Assembly: GCA_038328705.1 (NCBI GenBank)
Contig: JBBQMG010000163.1
Span: forward strand, 1-8,376
Length of the DNA: 8,376 bases
Origin: UBA668 sp038328705
GTDB lineage: Bacteria; Actinomycetota; Acidimicrobiia; Acidimicrobiales; Ilumatobacteraceae
Direction of reading: 5' to 3'
Part shown: positions 1-6,793 of the stretch, one piece after another
How positions within the stretch are numbered: the stretch's first letter is position 1
Layout: every line of letters starts with the position of its first letter
The notes under the pieces: model-generated
The model's input: only the letters and a program-made list of their open reading frames with translations
What the model was told of the DNA's origin: nothing
Database searches by the model: none
Position numbers and translations under genes: made by a program

Positions 1-1
1 C

Positions 2-331
2 ATGCACAACGGCTTCTTGGTGGCCGAGGCGCACAACGCCGCGCTCGACCTGATGCTGCGGCTCGGCATCGTCGGCCTCACGCTCTACGTGTTGCAGTTG
101 ATCAGCACGGCCCGCATCGGCTGGAAAGGGCTTCATCGGTCCGACCCGCTGGGTCGCTTAACGTTGCTGTACTGCGCCATCATCGTTTTCGTTGGTTTCT
201 CCGAGTCGCTCACTGCGTTCGGTCTGTGGCCGGGGCTGCTCATCGTGTTCGGCGCTATCTCGCGCACATCGAAGAGAGCGATCGGCGAACGCGCCGGGCA
301 GCGCCGTCGCGTCGCCGTCGCACGACTATGA
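2..331 (+). CDS. O-antigen polymerase/ligase (Wzy/WaaL-like) membrane protein, C-terminal part, 5' truncated by window
   Basis: This is the C-terminal end of a polytopic membrane protein that polymerises or ligates lipid-linked glycans outside the cytoplasmic membrane. The visible reading frame is open to the left window edge, so the ATG at position 2 is probably internal and the gene starts upstream. The diagnostic stretch is the His-Asn pair at visible residues 11-12, followed by a hydrophobic segment with LGIVGL (21-26). This resembles the HN...LGxxGL signature of the O-antigen ligase (Wzy_C) domain. Two or three membrane segments follow (about 21-38, 53-68 and 72-87), then a short basic tail rich in Arg. 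It ends with TGA 22 bp from the 3' end of the convergent GT2 gene, and no hairpin terminator is evident between them. Polymerase and ligase cannot be told apart from this fragment. Confidence 0.8.
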   Translation: MHNGFLVAEAHNAALDLMLRLGIVGLTLYVLQLISTARIGWKGLHRSDPLGRLTLLYCAIIVFVGFSESLTAFGLWPGLLIVFGAISRTSKRAIGERAGQRRRVAVARL

Positions 332-353
332 GTTCGACCTGTCTACTGTGCCC

Positions 354-1274
354 TCAGCTGTGGTGACGGAGTCGAAGGCCCAGGACGCCCGCTACTAGTC
401 CGCCTCCACGAGCGACCATGGCCGCGCTCCAACGCCACTGCGGCGACGAACCGCGAACGAGTCGCGCGAACGGTCGGACTACTCCAGCCAGGCTGCGCTT
501 GCTACCACGCAGCAGCAGGCGCCAGGGTGTGGTGGCTCTCGTGTGCCGGTTTATGAGCGCCTCGTTATTGCCGAGCCAGAGCTGTCGCCACCACTGGTAG
601 GGCAGCGTCGAGCGACGCCCATCGCACGGCTCTTTGCTGACCGAGCCAGCAGCGAAACGAACGTTTGCTCCAACCGAAGCTGCGTCGGCAAAGAAGACCA
701 TGTCTTCACCACCTACGGTGCCCAGGTCGTTCCGAAACCGTACCCCCGATGCGGCGAGCCAGGCACCTCGGATCAGAACGTTGGCTGTGTTACCCGAAAT
801 CGGCACGCTCTCGTCGGCGTACATTGCGTTCTCGTCGAGGAACGGTTCGTCACTCAGCCACCGAGGGGCACCCTCGGGGGCGAAGAAGATCCGGTGCCCG
901 ACCACGATATCGGCTTCGCGTGTGTGAGCGACCCGCAGGAGTTCACGTAACCAGCCCGGTTCTGGTACGCAGTCGTCGTCGAGACAGGCGACGAACTCGC
1001 CGCGTGCCATCGATGCTTCGATGGCGCGATTGCGAGCGACAGCGATGTTTGCAGCGGCGGTGTGGTGGTACTCGAGCTCCAGCGAGACCGCGGAACGAAG
1101 TGAGTCGATCACCGCTGCTGCTCCGCCTTCAGGACTGTCGTCGACTATCGTAATTCCGACCGTGCCGTCCGGGACCTCGGTCGGGACCAGAGAGCCGATA
1201 CGTCGAACGAGTGCAGCCAGTTGTTCATTGCGACGAAACGTGCAAACGGCCACAACGGCCCGGTGCTGGCTCAC
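354..1274 (-). CDS. Family 2 glycosyltransferase (GT-A fold)
   Basis: This 306-residue protein is a cytosolic inverting glycosyltransferase that would transfer a sugar from a nucleotide-sugar donor to the growing lipid-linked glycan. Family signatures run in order: a nucleotide-binding first strand with CTFRRNEQL (11-19), VDDS (44-47), an ARNRAIE segment (80-86), the DXD-type metal/donor site LDDD (98-101), and GGED (188-191), whose acidic pair fits the catalytic-base position. A basic C-terminal region follows (about 250-306, with a weakly hydrophobic stretch near 283-300) that may associate with the membrane. The GTG start overlaps the stop of the upstream acetyltransferase gene by 4 nt (GTGA) and has no clear Shine-Dalgarno sequence, so it probably relies on translational coupling. 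It is the last gene of the minus-strand operon. Donor and acceptor sugars cannot be read from sequence. Confidence 0.92.
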   Translation of the reverse strand: MSQHRAVVAVCTFRRNEQLAALVRRIGSLVPTEVPDGTVGITIVDDSPEGGAAAVIDSLRSAVSLELEYHHTAAANIAVARNRAIEASMARGEFVACLDDDCVPEPGWLRELLRVAHTREADIVVGHRIFFAPEGAPRWLSDEPFLDENAMYADESVPISGNTANVLIRGAWLAASGVRFRNDLGTVGGEDMVFFADAASVGANVRFAAGSVSKEPCDGRRSTLPYQWWRQLWLGNNEALINRHTRATTPWRLLLRGSKRSLAGVVRPFARLVRGSSPQWRWSAAMVARGGGLVAGVLGLRLRHHS

Positions 1275-1831
1275 TTCTGGTCAGGCACAAGGATTTGAGC
1301 TTTCGGACCAACCACCGTGCAGCCGGCGGGGACGTCATTGAGCACCACCGCATTTGCACCCACCGCAACACCGTCACCCAGGCTGATCTTCCCGAGCAGC
1401 ACGGCGCCGGCGCCGATGTTGACGCGTCGCCCGATCGTCGGTGCGTCGTGCGGACGATCGAGGCGGCGGTTGCCGATTGTGACGCCCTGACGGATGATTG
1501 TGTCGTCTCCGATGATGGCGCTGCCGTGCACGACGATGCCGCCCTGATGTTCGACGCACACACGCCGACCAACGACTGCCGAGTGGGGCAGCTCGATGCC
1601 ATAGCGGTTGCGCACCCATCGAAACAGGAATCGATAGGCCACCGTGAGCGGTGCGCGCAGCACCCGTGGGGTGATGCCCAAGCGCCAATTGCCGAACCGG
1701 TGCACTGCAACCGCACGGAACCCGGGAAGCGTGGCGTCGCGACCGTGGGTCTCGTAGTCCTCCCGGACCAGATGTCGCAGCGAACACCCTTGACTGCTGG
1801 CGACCGACAGCTCGTCGTCGGGCTCGCTCAT
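1271..1831 (-). CDS. Serine-acetyltransferase-like hexapeptide-repeat acetyltransferase
   Basis: This 186-residue protein is a CysE-like left-handed beta-helix acyltransferase. In polysaccharide clusters such proteins are usually thought to O-acetylate a sugar or precursor with acetyl-CoA rather than make cysteine. An N-terminal helical part (about 17-77, including FGNWRLG at 46-52) precedes hexapeptide repeats from about 82 to 175. IVVHGSAIIG (99-108) and VTIG (117-120) are the clearest turns, and IGAGAVLLG (139-147) and VGANAVVLNDVP (157-168) complete the acetyl-CoA-binding coil. The EH pair at 94-95 aligns with the catalytic Asp-His of serine acetyltransferase, with Glu replacing Asp. The His in RPH (126-128) may match the second active-site His. 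The ATG overlaps the GT4 stop by 4 nt (ATGA) and is preceded by a strong GGAGG at 6-nt spacing. A true serine acetyltransferase is less likely because the N-terminal domain is short and the context is glycan synthesis. Confidence 0.88.
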   Translation of the reverse strand: MSEPDDELSVASSQGCSLRHLVREDYETHGRDATLPGFRAVAVHRFGNWRLGITPRVLRAPLTVAYRFLFRWVRNRYGIELPHSAVVGRRVCVEHQGGIVVHGSAIIGDDTIIRQGVTIGNRRLDRPHDAPTIGRRVNIGAGAVLLGKISLGDGVAVGANAVVLNDVPAGCTVVGPKAQILVPDQK

Positions 1832-3183
1832 TGGGCACCTCCACTGTGTGCTCGGAACAACTCGGCCAGCTGCTTGGCGTTGTGATGAACGTCGTGTCGC
1901 TCGGCAACCGCCGCCTGAGCGTTGACGACAAGCCGTGCCTGTAGCTCCTTGTCGTGCACCATTTGTTCCAGTGCGTCGGCCAACAGATCGGGGCGCGCTG
2001 CCGGGATAACCAAAGCTGTTTCGCCGTCGACTGCCAACTCCGGGATACCGCTGATGTAGGTCGTGACAACCGGGACGCAGCGCGCCATTGCTTCCATGAT
2101 GACGACTGGCAGGCCTTCGGCGAAGGTCGGCAGACAGAAAACGTCGGCTTCAGCGAGCGCAGCAGCGACACCATCTGGCGGCAGCGAACCGTGCCACGTG
2201 ATTGCATCATCGACTTTGGCATCGGCCGCTCGTTTGCGTAACAGATCGCCATAGCTATCGACTTCGGGGCCAACGGCGTCGACGTGGACGACGATGCCAC
2301 GGTCACGCAGCAGTGCAAGTGCTTCGATGAGGATCGCGTGACCCTTCTCGGCCGAGATGCGAGCGACGATCACGATCCGCGGTGGTTGATTGGCCGGTGC
2401 TCTGACACGCGGTTTGAAGCGCTCGAGGTCGACACCGCACCGGACCACATGGATTTTGGCCCAGTCGACAGGCCGTCCGATACGCATGAGTTGTGCGTGG
2501 GTGAAGTCGCTGATGCAAGCGACGAAGGCTGCCGCAGCAATCTTCTCGCGGAGTTCTGCTTCACGTTCCTCGACAAACTCGTGCCAGCCGTGGATGGTCA
2601 CGCTCCACGAATAGTCGCTGCCGTGACGATGGTGTCGGGCCACCTCGCAGGCATACCAGGCGATCGTGGCAGGGGTCTGTCCGAAGTGTGCATGTACATG
2701 TCGACTTCCGCTGCGGCGCATGGCGCGGAAGACGATTATTCCCTCGGCGACATGGAAGCAACGCCACAGTCGGCGTCGGGCCCCGGGCGGCCCAGAACGG
2801 AAGGGGATCGTCGCAATGGAGGGGTGGCACAGAAGGGTACGCGCCACATCGGCGGCTGCGCGCCACCTCGACATTGCCTTCAGATAGAAGGTCGCGCGGT
2901 GCCGACCATGGCGATCTCCCTCACGGTCTGCCTCGTCCACCGTGTTGATCGAGACGACGTCGACGTTGATGCCGACAGCGCCGAGAGCGTCGATCTCATC
3001 CGCGATGAACGTGTGGGACACCGCCGGAAAGTGCGTCACGACGTAGGTAATGGTCGGGCGCTTGGCGTGGTTCTGCATGCGGGGCTCTCCGGCCGGGGTT
3101 GCTAGCGAAAGACTACCCGACTTGGTCGGGTGGGAGCCCTCTGTGTCGGCCGCCGCGCCACTTGAGATTTGTTGCGGGGTCAC
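1828..3183 (-). CDS. GT4-family (GT-B fold) glycosyltransferase, WcaL/AmsK-like
   Basis: This retaining glycosyltransferase transfers sugar from a nucleotide-sugar donor in the cytosol. The N-terminal acceptor domain has THFPAVSHTFIADEIDALGAVG (split: THFPAVSHTF 50-59, EIDALGAVG 63-71) and VHAHFG (163-168), features typical of exopolysaccharide GT4 enzymes of the colanic-acid WcaL type. HG at 198-199 follows. The C-terminal donor domain has VARISAEKGH (273-282, with Arg275 and Lys280 as likely phosphate contacts) and the EX7E motif Glu356...Glu364. SGIPE (378-382) completes it. The start is ambiguous. GTG at 3183 overlaps the preceding stop by 4 nt and has AAAGG at 7 nt. An internal ATG at 3078 has GGAGAG at 6 nt and begins only a few residues before the conserved first strand, leaving a 35-residue Ser/Gly/Pro-rich extension as optional. 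Total length is 451 aa, or 416 aa from the ATG. Confidence 0.92.
   Translation of the reverse strand: MTPQQISSGAAADTEGSHPTKSGSLSLATPAGEPRMQNHAKRPTITYVVTHFPAVSHTFIADEIDALGAVGINVDVVSINTVDEADREGDRHGRHRATFYLKAMSRWRAAADVARTLLCHPSIATIPFRSGPPGARRRLWRCFHVAEGIIVFRAMRRSGSRHVHAHFGQTPATIAWYACEVARHHRHGSDYSWSVTIHGWHEFVEEREAELREKIAAAAFVACISDFTHAQLMRIGRPVDWAKIHVVRCGVDLERFKPRVRAPANQPPRIVIVARISAEKGHAILIEALALLRDRGIVVHVDAVGPEVDSYGDLLRKRAADAKVDDAITWHGSLPPDGVAAALAEADVFCLPTFAEGLPVVIMEAMARCVPVVTTYISGIPELAVDGETALVIPAARPDLLADALEQMVHDKELQARLVVNAQAAVAERHDVHHNAKQLAELFRAHSGGAQ
1838..1842 (-). promoter_or_regulatory. Ribosome binding site of the hexapeptide acetyltransferase gene
   Basis: GGAGG lies on the minus strand, 6 nt before the ATG at 1831-1829 and inside the end of the upstream GT4 gene. 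It fixes the start of the acetyltransferase and is the strongest Shine-Dalgarno match in the minus-strand operon. This gene can therefore initiate independently as well as by coupling. Confidence 0.8.
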
Positions 3184-3968
3184 CGCCGAACCTTTCGAGC
3201 CGATGCGTGCTCACGCCATGCGCGCCACACCATTGGGATGAACGCAATGTCGTCGACGAGATAGCGCTTTGCAAGGCGTCGCGGGTTGGAGAGCAGACGA
3301 TGCAGCCATTCCAGACCGGTGTTTTGCACCCACTGTGGTGCTCGCTTCTGCAGGCCGACGTGAAACTCCGCTGAAGCCCCGAGCAGGAGGATGAGCGGGG
3401 CTCCGCGACGCGGAACTTCGGCCCTACTCAGCTCGAGGGCCACTAAGTGGTGTTTAGCCATCGAGAGGCCGACGACGATCGCTTCAGGATTGTGTAGTTC
3501 GACCTCACAGAGAACGTGTTCAACCAAGCGCTGAACGGTGTCCTGGTCGGCGACGTGAAACATCGGTGGCACGACGCAATGTGCCTGAGGGTGTTCGGCG
3601 CTGAGCAACGTTGCCAACTGCTCGGTGGCGGCGAGGATGAGTACGGACCTACTTTCCTTGCGAACCCGCTGCCACCACGCACTGAACAGATCACTACCGG
3701 CCAACCGCTCTCGGAGCGGTGTCCCGAGCAGCCGACTTGCCCACACGATCGGCGCCCCGTCGGGCAGAACGAGGTACGCGTGCTCGGCGATGGATCGCTC
3801 GACCGGGTTGTGCTCGTAGTGCACGAGGTGGTCCACGTTTGGTGTCACGACGGTGCGCCATGGTGTGCCCGGTGTGAGGCTCGCGCCGTCCTCGACAATC
3901 AGGTCGGCGAGTTCGTCAATCGAGACGTCGGTAACGAAGTCAAGGCCGAACAAGTTGACGCGCCGCAT
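3180..3968 (-). CDS. WecG/TagA/CpsF family glycosyltransferase (GT26)
   Basis: This 262-residue GT26 enzyme belongs to the family that adds the second sugar (for example ManNAc or ManNAcA) to a polyprenyl-diphosphate-linked acceptor at the inner membrane face. Family landmarks are complete: TPNVDHL (42-48); LPDG (68-71), whose Asp70 matches the proposed catalytic Asp of TagA; RLAGSDLF (88-95); VVGLSMAKHH (165-174); LLLGAS (194-199); and the C-terminal signature RAPQW (209-213), GLEWLHRLL (218-226) and NPRRLAKRYL (228-237). The basic tail may hold the protein at the membrane. Its ATG lies 1 nt after the stop of the DUF6492 gene, with only a weak GGAT-like Shine-Dalgarno. Its own stop overlaps the next gene's GTG by 4 nt. 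Its presence implies a polyprenyl-diphosphate-linked repeat unit, with the initiating enzyme encoded elsewhere. The sugar transferred is unknown. Confidence 0.93.
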   Translation of the reverse strand: MRRVNLFGLDFVTDVSIDELADLIVEDGASLTPGTPWRTVVTPNVDHLVHYEHNPVERSIAEHAYLVLPDGAPIVWASRLLGTPLRERLAGSDLFSAWWQRVRKESRSVLILAATEQLATLLSAEHPQAHCVVPPMFHVADQDTVQRLVEHVLCEVELHNPEAIVVGLSMAKHHLVALELSRAEVPRRGAPLILLLGASAEFHVGLQKRAPQWVQNTGLEWLHRLLSNPRRLAKRYLVDDIAFIPMVWRAWREHASARKVRR

Positions 3969-3969
3969 A

Positions 3970-4875
3970 TCAGCTGAGATCCGACCACATCAGCTCGAGT
4001 TGCCGACGGTACCGAGCAGGGTCGATACCGTCCTTAGAGTGCACCATGACGGCCACGGTCAATGGATCGAAGTCTGTGAAAAAGTCGGTGAATTGCTGCT
4101 CGTCGTGCAGGTCGACACCCCACGACGGCCTGACCAGCGGAACCGTTGACGGGTAATGACGGGCGGCGTCGTAGCCGAGCACGCCTCGCACAAAGGTTCC
4201 GTAGAGGATGTATTCCGAGAACGACGCCTGCCGCATCAGTGCGGCTCGCCAATCGAGCCCGGTGCTGCTTTCGATCTGGGCGGTCATCGCCACCACATTC
4301 TCTCGCCGCCAACAGATGAGGTTACCCACGTGACCGCGCGCCGCCAGTTCTGGCTTTGTCAGGCCCAGCAGCAGCGATGCAGTCGACGTCCATCGTCGAA
4401 CCTCGTCGTTGACGAACTCGACGTCGAGTAGTCCGACCGAGCCGTTGTCCATTACCTGGCTCGGGCTGAACGACTTGATGAACGCAACGTCCGAGTCGCA
4501 GAACATGGACACGTCGGCACCAAGTTGGGACGCGGCGGCGACCTTGAGCACCTGTTGAATGATCCAACCTCGCGTCGGGCGTGAACGTAGCGTGAGCCAT
4601 ACCGATTTTTGCCCTGGTGCACGACGAACCCACCATGGCAACAGGTCTTCTGATGTGACGATCGTCGTCCGGTCGGCCAAGTGACGAAAGTGTGGCAGAT
4701 CGCGGTGGTCCACAATGAGGTGGTGTGGCAACTCGGGAGCACAACGTTGGACGGACTCGACGAGCAACTCGCATCTCGCGAGGTCGGGCAGATAGGTCGG
4801 GGTCACCAGGGTGTATGTCGTCACGCCGTCGGTAACTGGCGGTTCGTGGGGCAAGGGAGGCGCGGGTGGTTCCAT
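3970..4875 (-). CDS. DUF6492-like protein, putative GT-A-type glycosyltransferase
   Basis: This 301-residue protein resembles the uncharacterised DUF6492 proteins often found in polysaccharide loci; that assignment is from recognition, not a search. Visible features are a Pro-rich, probably disordered start (1-14), a first beta strand ending in VTPTYLPD (24-31), GWIIQQVLKVAAA (103-115), then MFCDSDVAFIK (124-134). The DSD at 127-129 looks like the metal/nucleotide-sugar DXD of GT-A enzymes. SEYILYG (220-226) supplies acidic and aromatic residues of the kind seen around an acceptor site, and VMVHSK (276-281) ends the fold. No signal peptide or membrane segment is visible, so it is probably cytosolic. 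It is the first gene of the five-gene block. The ATG has no recognisable Shine-Dalgarno, and a GTG at codon 18 is possible. A sugar-transfer role is inference, and the substrate is unknown. Confidence 0.8.
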   Translation of the reverse strand: MEPPAPPLPHEPPVTDGVTTYTLVTPTYLPDLARCELLVESVQRCAPELPHHLIVDHRDLPHFRHLADRTTIVTSEDLLPWWVRRAPGQKSVWLTLRSRPTRGWIIQQVLKVAAASQLGADVSMFCDSDVAFIKSFSPSQVMDNGSVGLLDVEFVNDEVRRWTSTASLLLGLTKPELAARGHVGNLICWRRENVVAMTAQIESSTGLDWRAALMRQASFSEYILYGTFVRGVLGYDAARHYPSTVPLVRPSWGVDLHDEQQFTDFFTDFDPLTVAVMVHSKDGIDPARYRRQLELMWSDLS

Positions 4876-4972
4876 GAGCGGTGCGACGAGATGTCTGCCG
4901 GGAGCACAGCCTCGCGATCTCCGATCTTAGCAGCGGCGAGTTCGCTCACCCGAGGGACGCAGATTCAGGGAC
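4876..4972 (-). promoter_or_regulatory. Intergenic leader of the minus-strand glycosyltransferase operon, possible promoter region
   Basis: This non-coding stretch lies between the GT-C gene and the DUF6492 gene. On the minus strand TAAGAT (4929-4924) resembles a -10 box about 50 nt before the ATG, but no -35 TTGACA-like hexamer sits 16-18 bp upstream. An 8-bp direct repeat, AGGGACGC on the plus strand (4953-4960 and 4967-4974, period 14), lies just upstream of the -10-like box and could bind a regulator. The promoter call rests mainly on position and is weak. Confidence 0.22.
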
Positions 4973-4999
4973 GCGCCCGCCCTGAGCCGCGGCAGGCGC
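4973..4999 (-). terminator. GC-rich hairpin directly after the GT-C gene stop, candidate terminator
   Basis: Starting at the first base after the stop codon of the membrane protein gene, minus-strand bases 4999-4991 (GCGCCTGCC) pair with 4981-4973 (GGCGGGCGC). This gives 9 bp, including one G-T wobble, around a 9-nt loop. No T-run follows, so it is not a classical intrinsic terminator. Tail-less hairpins are often proposed as terminators or 3'-end protectors in GC-rich actinobacteria. It would partly separate the GT-C transcript from the five-gene operon downstream. Confidence 0.4.
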
Positions 5000-6700
5000 T
5001 CATTTTCTGGGGTATTCTGCGGCCGCACAACCGTCTACAGCTGCCAGATCGATGGCCGAGTTGCGAATCGTCAGGAACCATTGCTGCCTGTTGCCTGGGA
5101 ATAGGCCGGCAGATTCGATCGGTCCCACGACAGTCCAAGTGTCCTTGGTGCCAGGGTCGTGCTGCGTCAGGACAGCATCGCGTGTCATTGCTGCGAACGT
5201 CGACCAGTCGTGCGTGGGTGGCAAGCCGTCGTCATACCCGAGATCACCTCGAAAGAGCGACGCAATCCCCTTGTAGTGCTTGCCGTCCCAGCTGAACGTG
5301 GCGTCGACTCGGTCGGGGGGAATCCCAAGACAGCTGGTGATGCGACCCGCGGTGAGCACAGCATCTGTTGGCGTGATGCTGTGGTCGAGTTCCCAGAGCG
5401 AAGTGACGCCCAGCAACAACGTCGCTATCACGGCGACGAGACTTCGGTCGACTCGCCGCGACGTGATCAAGACGACTGCGAGACAGGCGGTGAAGAGCGT
5501 ATAGCGGGTGAAGTAGGCGCCAGTGCTCACCACCACCGCCACTTCGATCACGGCAGCGAGGACCACCGACGTCGCCAGGGGATGCCTCCTGATTGCACTC
5601 GGAGGGACATCTCCCCCCCCGCTCACCCACGGTCCTACCGCGCCCAGCGCCCACACCCAGCCGCAGGTCGCAGCCGCGATGACCGCCAGCATGGGCACGG
5701 CTCCACCGTCGAGACCCCACTGCTGCTGGATACCGCTGAGCAAGGGGCTGAAGGGCACGGCCTGCGACCACGTCGAGGCGAGAAAGGCGAAGAATGACAG
5801 GCTGATTGCTGCGATCACGATTGCGGACCGACGAGAGGTTCGGCGCCACGCACGGACCCAGATCAGTCCGCCGAACAGGACGAGACCGTGAGCCACGACC
5901 AAGCCCTCGGCACTGGAGAGGATGCCGCGAGGGTGAAAGTCCAACTCAATGGTACCGCCATTCGCAAGGCCGGCCCGCCACAAGTACAACGGCAGGGACA
6001 CGACGACGAAGACCATGACGAAGAGCGCCACCGAACGACGTGCTCGCGCACCCGCTCGCCAGAGTAGCCAGGCTGCGATCACTGCGGCGACGGCCATCTG
6101 TTGCCGCACGAGGAATCCGAACGACGCAGCGAGTGCTGCGCCCGTGACGAGGAGATCTGGGGGTTTGCGCGTTGTGTCCTCGAAGGGGGCCAGCGCGCGG
6201 CAGGTCAACGCGACCGCCCACACCGCTCCGCAGACAGCGAAGCTGTCTGACAGATAGGTGCCAGTGATGCCGACGAAACCGCTCGTGCCGCCGATGACTG
6301 CGAGCGCTACAAGGCGATTCGGCGCTCCGAACGTCACGAGCAGTGAACGGACGCCGAGGAGCACTCCGACGCTCATCAATGAGCCGAGCAGGTGCAACTG
6401 GTGGGCGCCGTATCCTGCTATCGAGACCCACACCGCAGTCACCGGAATCATGCCCACGAGCGTGATGTCGTTCCAGCCGACGAGTCGCACGTGACCCGTG
6501 CGATGAAACGTGTCGAAGATGCGCTCGTACGCCCACGCGTCGCCAGTCGGGAGGTCGCCGGCGCCGACCCATACCCGCCACGCGAATGGCAGCAACGCAA
6601 CGCAGACAATCAATGTCAGCTCTGCCATTGGTACCCGCCAGGAACGCGCCGGCGGACATGCTTCGGTGTCTGACCCTGAGACTTCTGAAGTGGCCCGCAC
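5000..6700 (-). CDS. Multi-pass membrane protein, probable GT-C-type glycosyltransferase
   Basis: This is a 566-residue integral membrane protein with roughly ten to twelve hydrophobic segments between residues 26 and 437, and a C-terminal soluble region (about 440-566). The first loop after membrane segment 1 contains GDLPTGDAWAYER (48-60), with acidic Asp49/Asp54 placed like the catalytic acidic residue of GT-C enzymes (PMT/ArnT-like). LSDSFA (150-155), FLVRQQ (196-201) and FTRYTLF (397-403) also resemble GT-C positions. Such enzymes use polyprenyl-phosphate sugars on the outer membrane face, so decoration of the exported glycan is the inferred role. Codons 361-363 contain a run of eight G. 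The GTG at 6700 has no Shine-Dalgarno. The ATG at 6628 (codon 25) lies immediately before the first membrane segment, follows a GGCGGG-like sequence and may be the real start. The exact family is uncertain. Confidence 0.8.
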   Translation of the reverse strand: MRATSEVSGSDTEACPPARSWRVPMAELTLIVCVALLPFAWRVWVGAGDLPTGDAWAYERIFDTFHRTGHVRLVGWNDITLVGMIPVTAVWVSIAGYGAHQLHLLGSLMSVGVLLGVRSLLVTFGAPNRLVALAVIGGTSGFVGITGTYLSDSFAVCGAVWAVALTCRALAPFEDTTRKPPDLLVTGAALAASFGFLVRQQMAVAAVIAAWLLWRAGARARRSVALFVMVFVVVSLPLYLWRAGLANGGTIELDFHPRGILSSAEGLVVAHGLVLFGGLIWVRAWRRTSRRSAIVIAAISLSFFAFLASTWSQAVPFSPLLSGIQQQWGLDGGAVPMLAVIAAATCGWVWALGAVGPWVSGGGDVPPSAIRRHPLATSVVLAAVIEVAVVVSTGAYFTRYTLFTACLAVVLITSRRVDRSLVAVIATLLLGVTSLWELDHSITPTDAVLTAGRITSCLGIPPDRVDATFSWDGKHYKGIASLFRGDLGYDDGLPPTHDWSTFAAMTRDAVLTQHDPGTKDTWTVVGPIESAGLFPGNRQQWFLTIRNSAIDLAAVDGCAAAEYPRK

Positions 6701-6745
6701 GAATCATCAGCGTATCTCAGGTGACAAGGTAGTCCGGCGGAGGCG

Positions 6746-6761
6746 AGTGCTGCCTAGCACT
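6746..6761. repeat. Small perfect inverted repeat between divergent genes, possible operator
   Basis: AGTGCT (6746-6751) and AGCACT (6756-6761) are exact reverse complements separated by GCCT. They lie in the 93-bp gap between the divergent GT-C and flippase genes, 32 bp before the flippase GTG. Position and symmetry suit a dimeric regulator, but a 6-bp arm can occur by chance. No convincing -10/-35 pair is seen on either strand here. Confidence 0.25.
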
Positions 6762-6781
6762 TCACCAAGCATGCAGGGCCT

Positions 6782-6786
6782 GGAGG
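6782..6786 (+). promoter_or_regulatory. Ribosome binding site deciding the flippase start
   Basis: GGAGG lies 7 nt before the GTG at 6794. The later candidates, ATG at 6884 and GTG at 6914, have only weak purine stretches upstream. This site is the main reason for choosing the longer N-terminus of the flippase. Confidence 0.7.
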
Positions 6787-6793
6787 CACCGCT

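Noticed and set aside
332..353. Bidirectional terminator between the convergent polymerase and GT2 genes
   Set aside because: The 22-bp gap contains no inverted repeat or T/A tract.
1211..3105. Long plus-strand open frames (1211-1885 and 2284-3105) and a minus-strand frame at 1374-2318
   Set aside because: They lie antisense to, or in another frame of, clear acetyltransferase and GT4 genes. Their translations are His/Arg/Asp-rich with no recognisable motifs, as expected for shadow frames in GC-rich coding DNA.
5946..6707. Minus-strand open frame overlapping the start of the membrane protein gene
   Set aside because: The translation is very Arg-rich without domains, while the overlapping frame gives a convincing membrane protein. 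It is a shadow frame.
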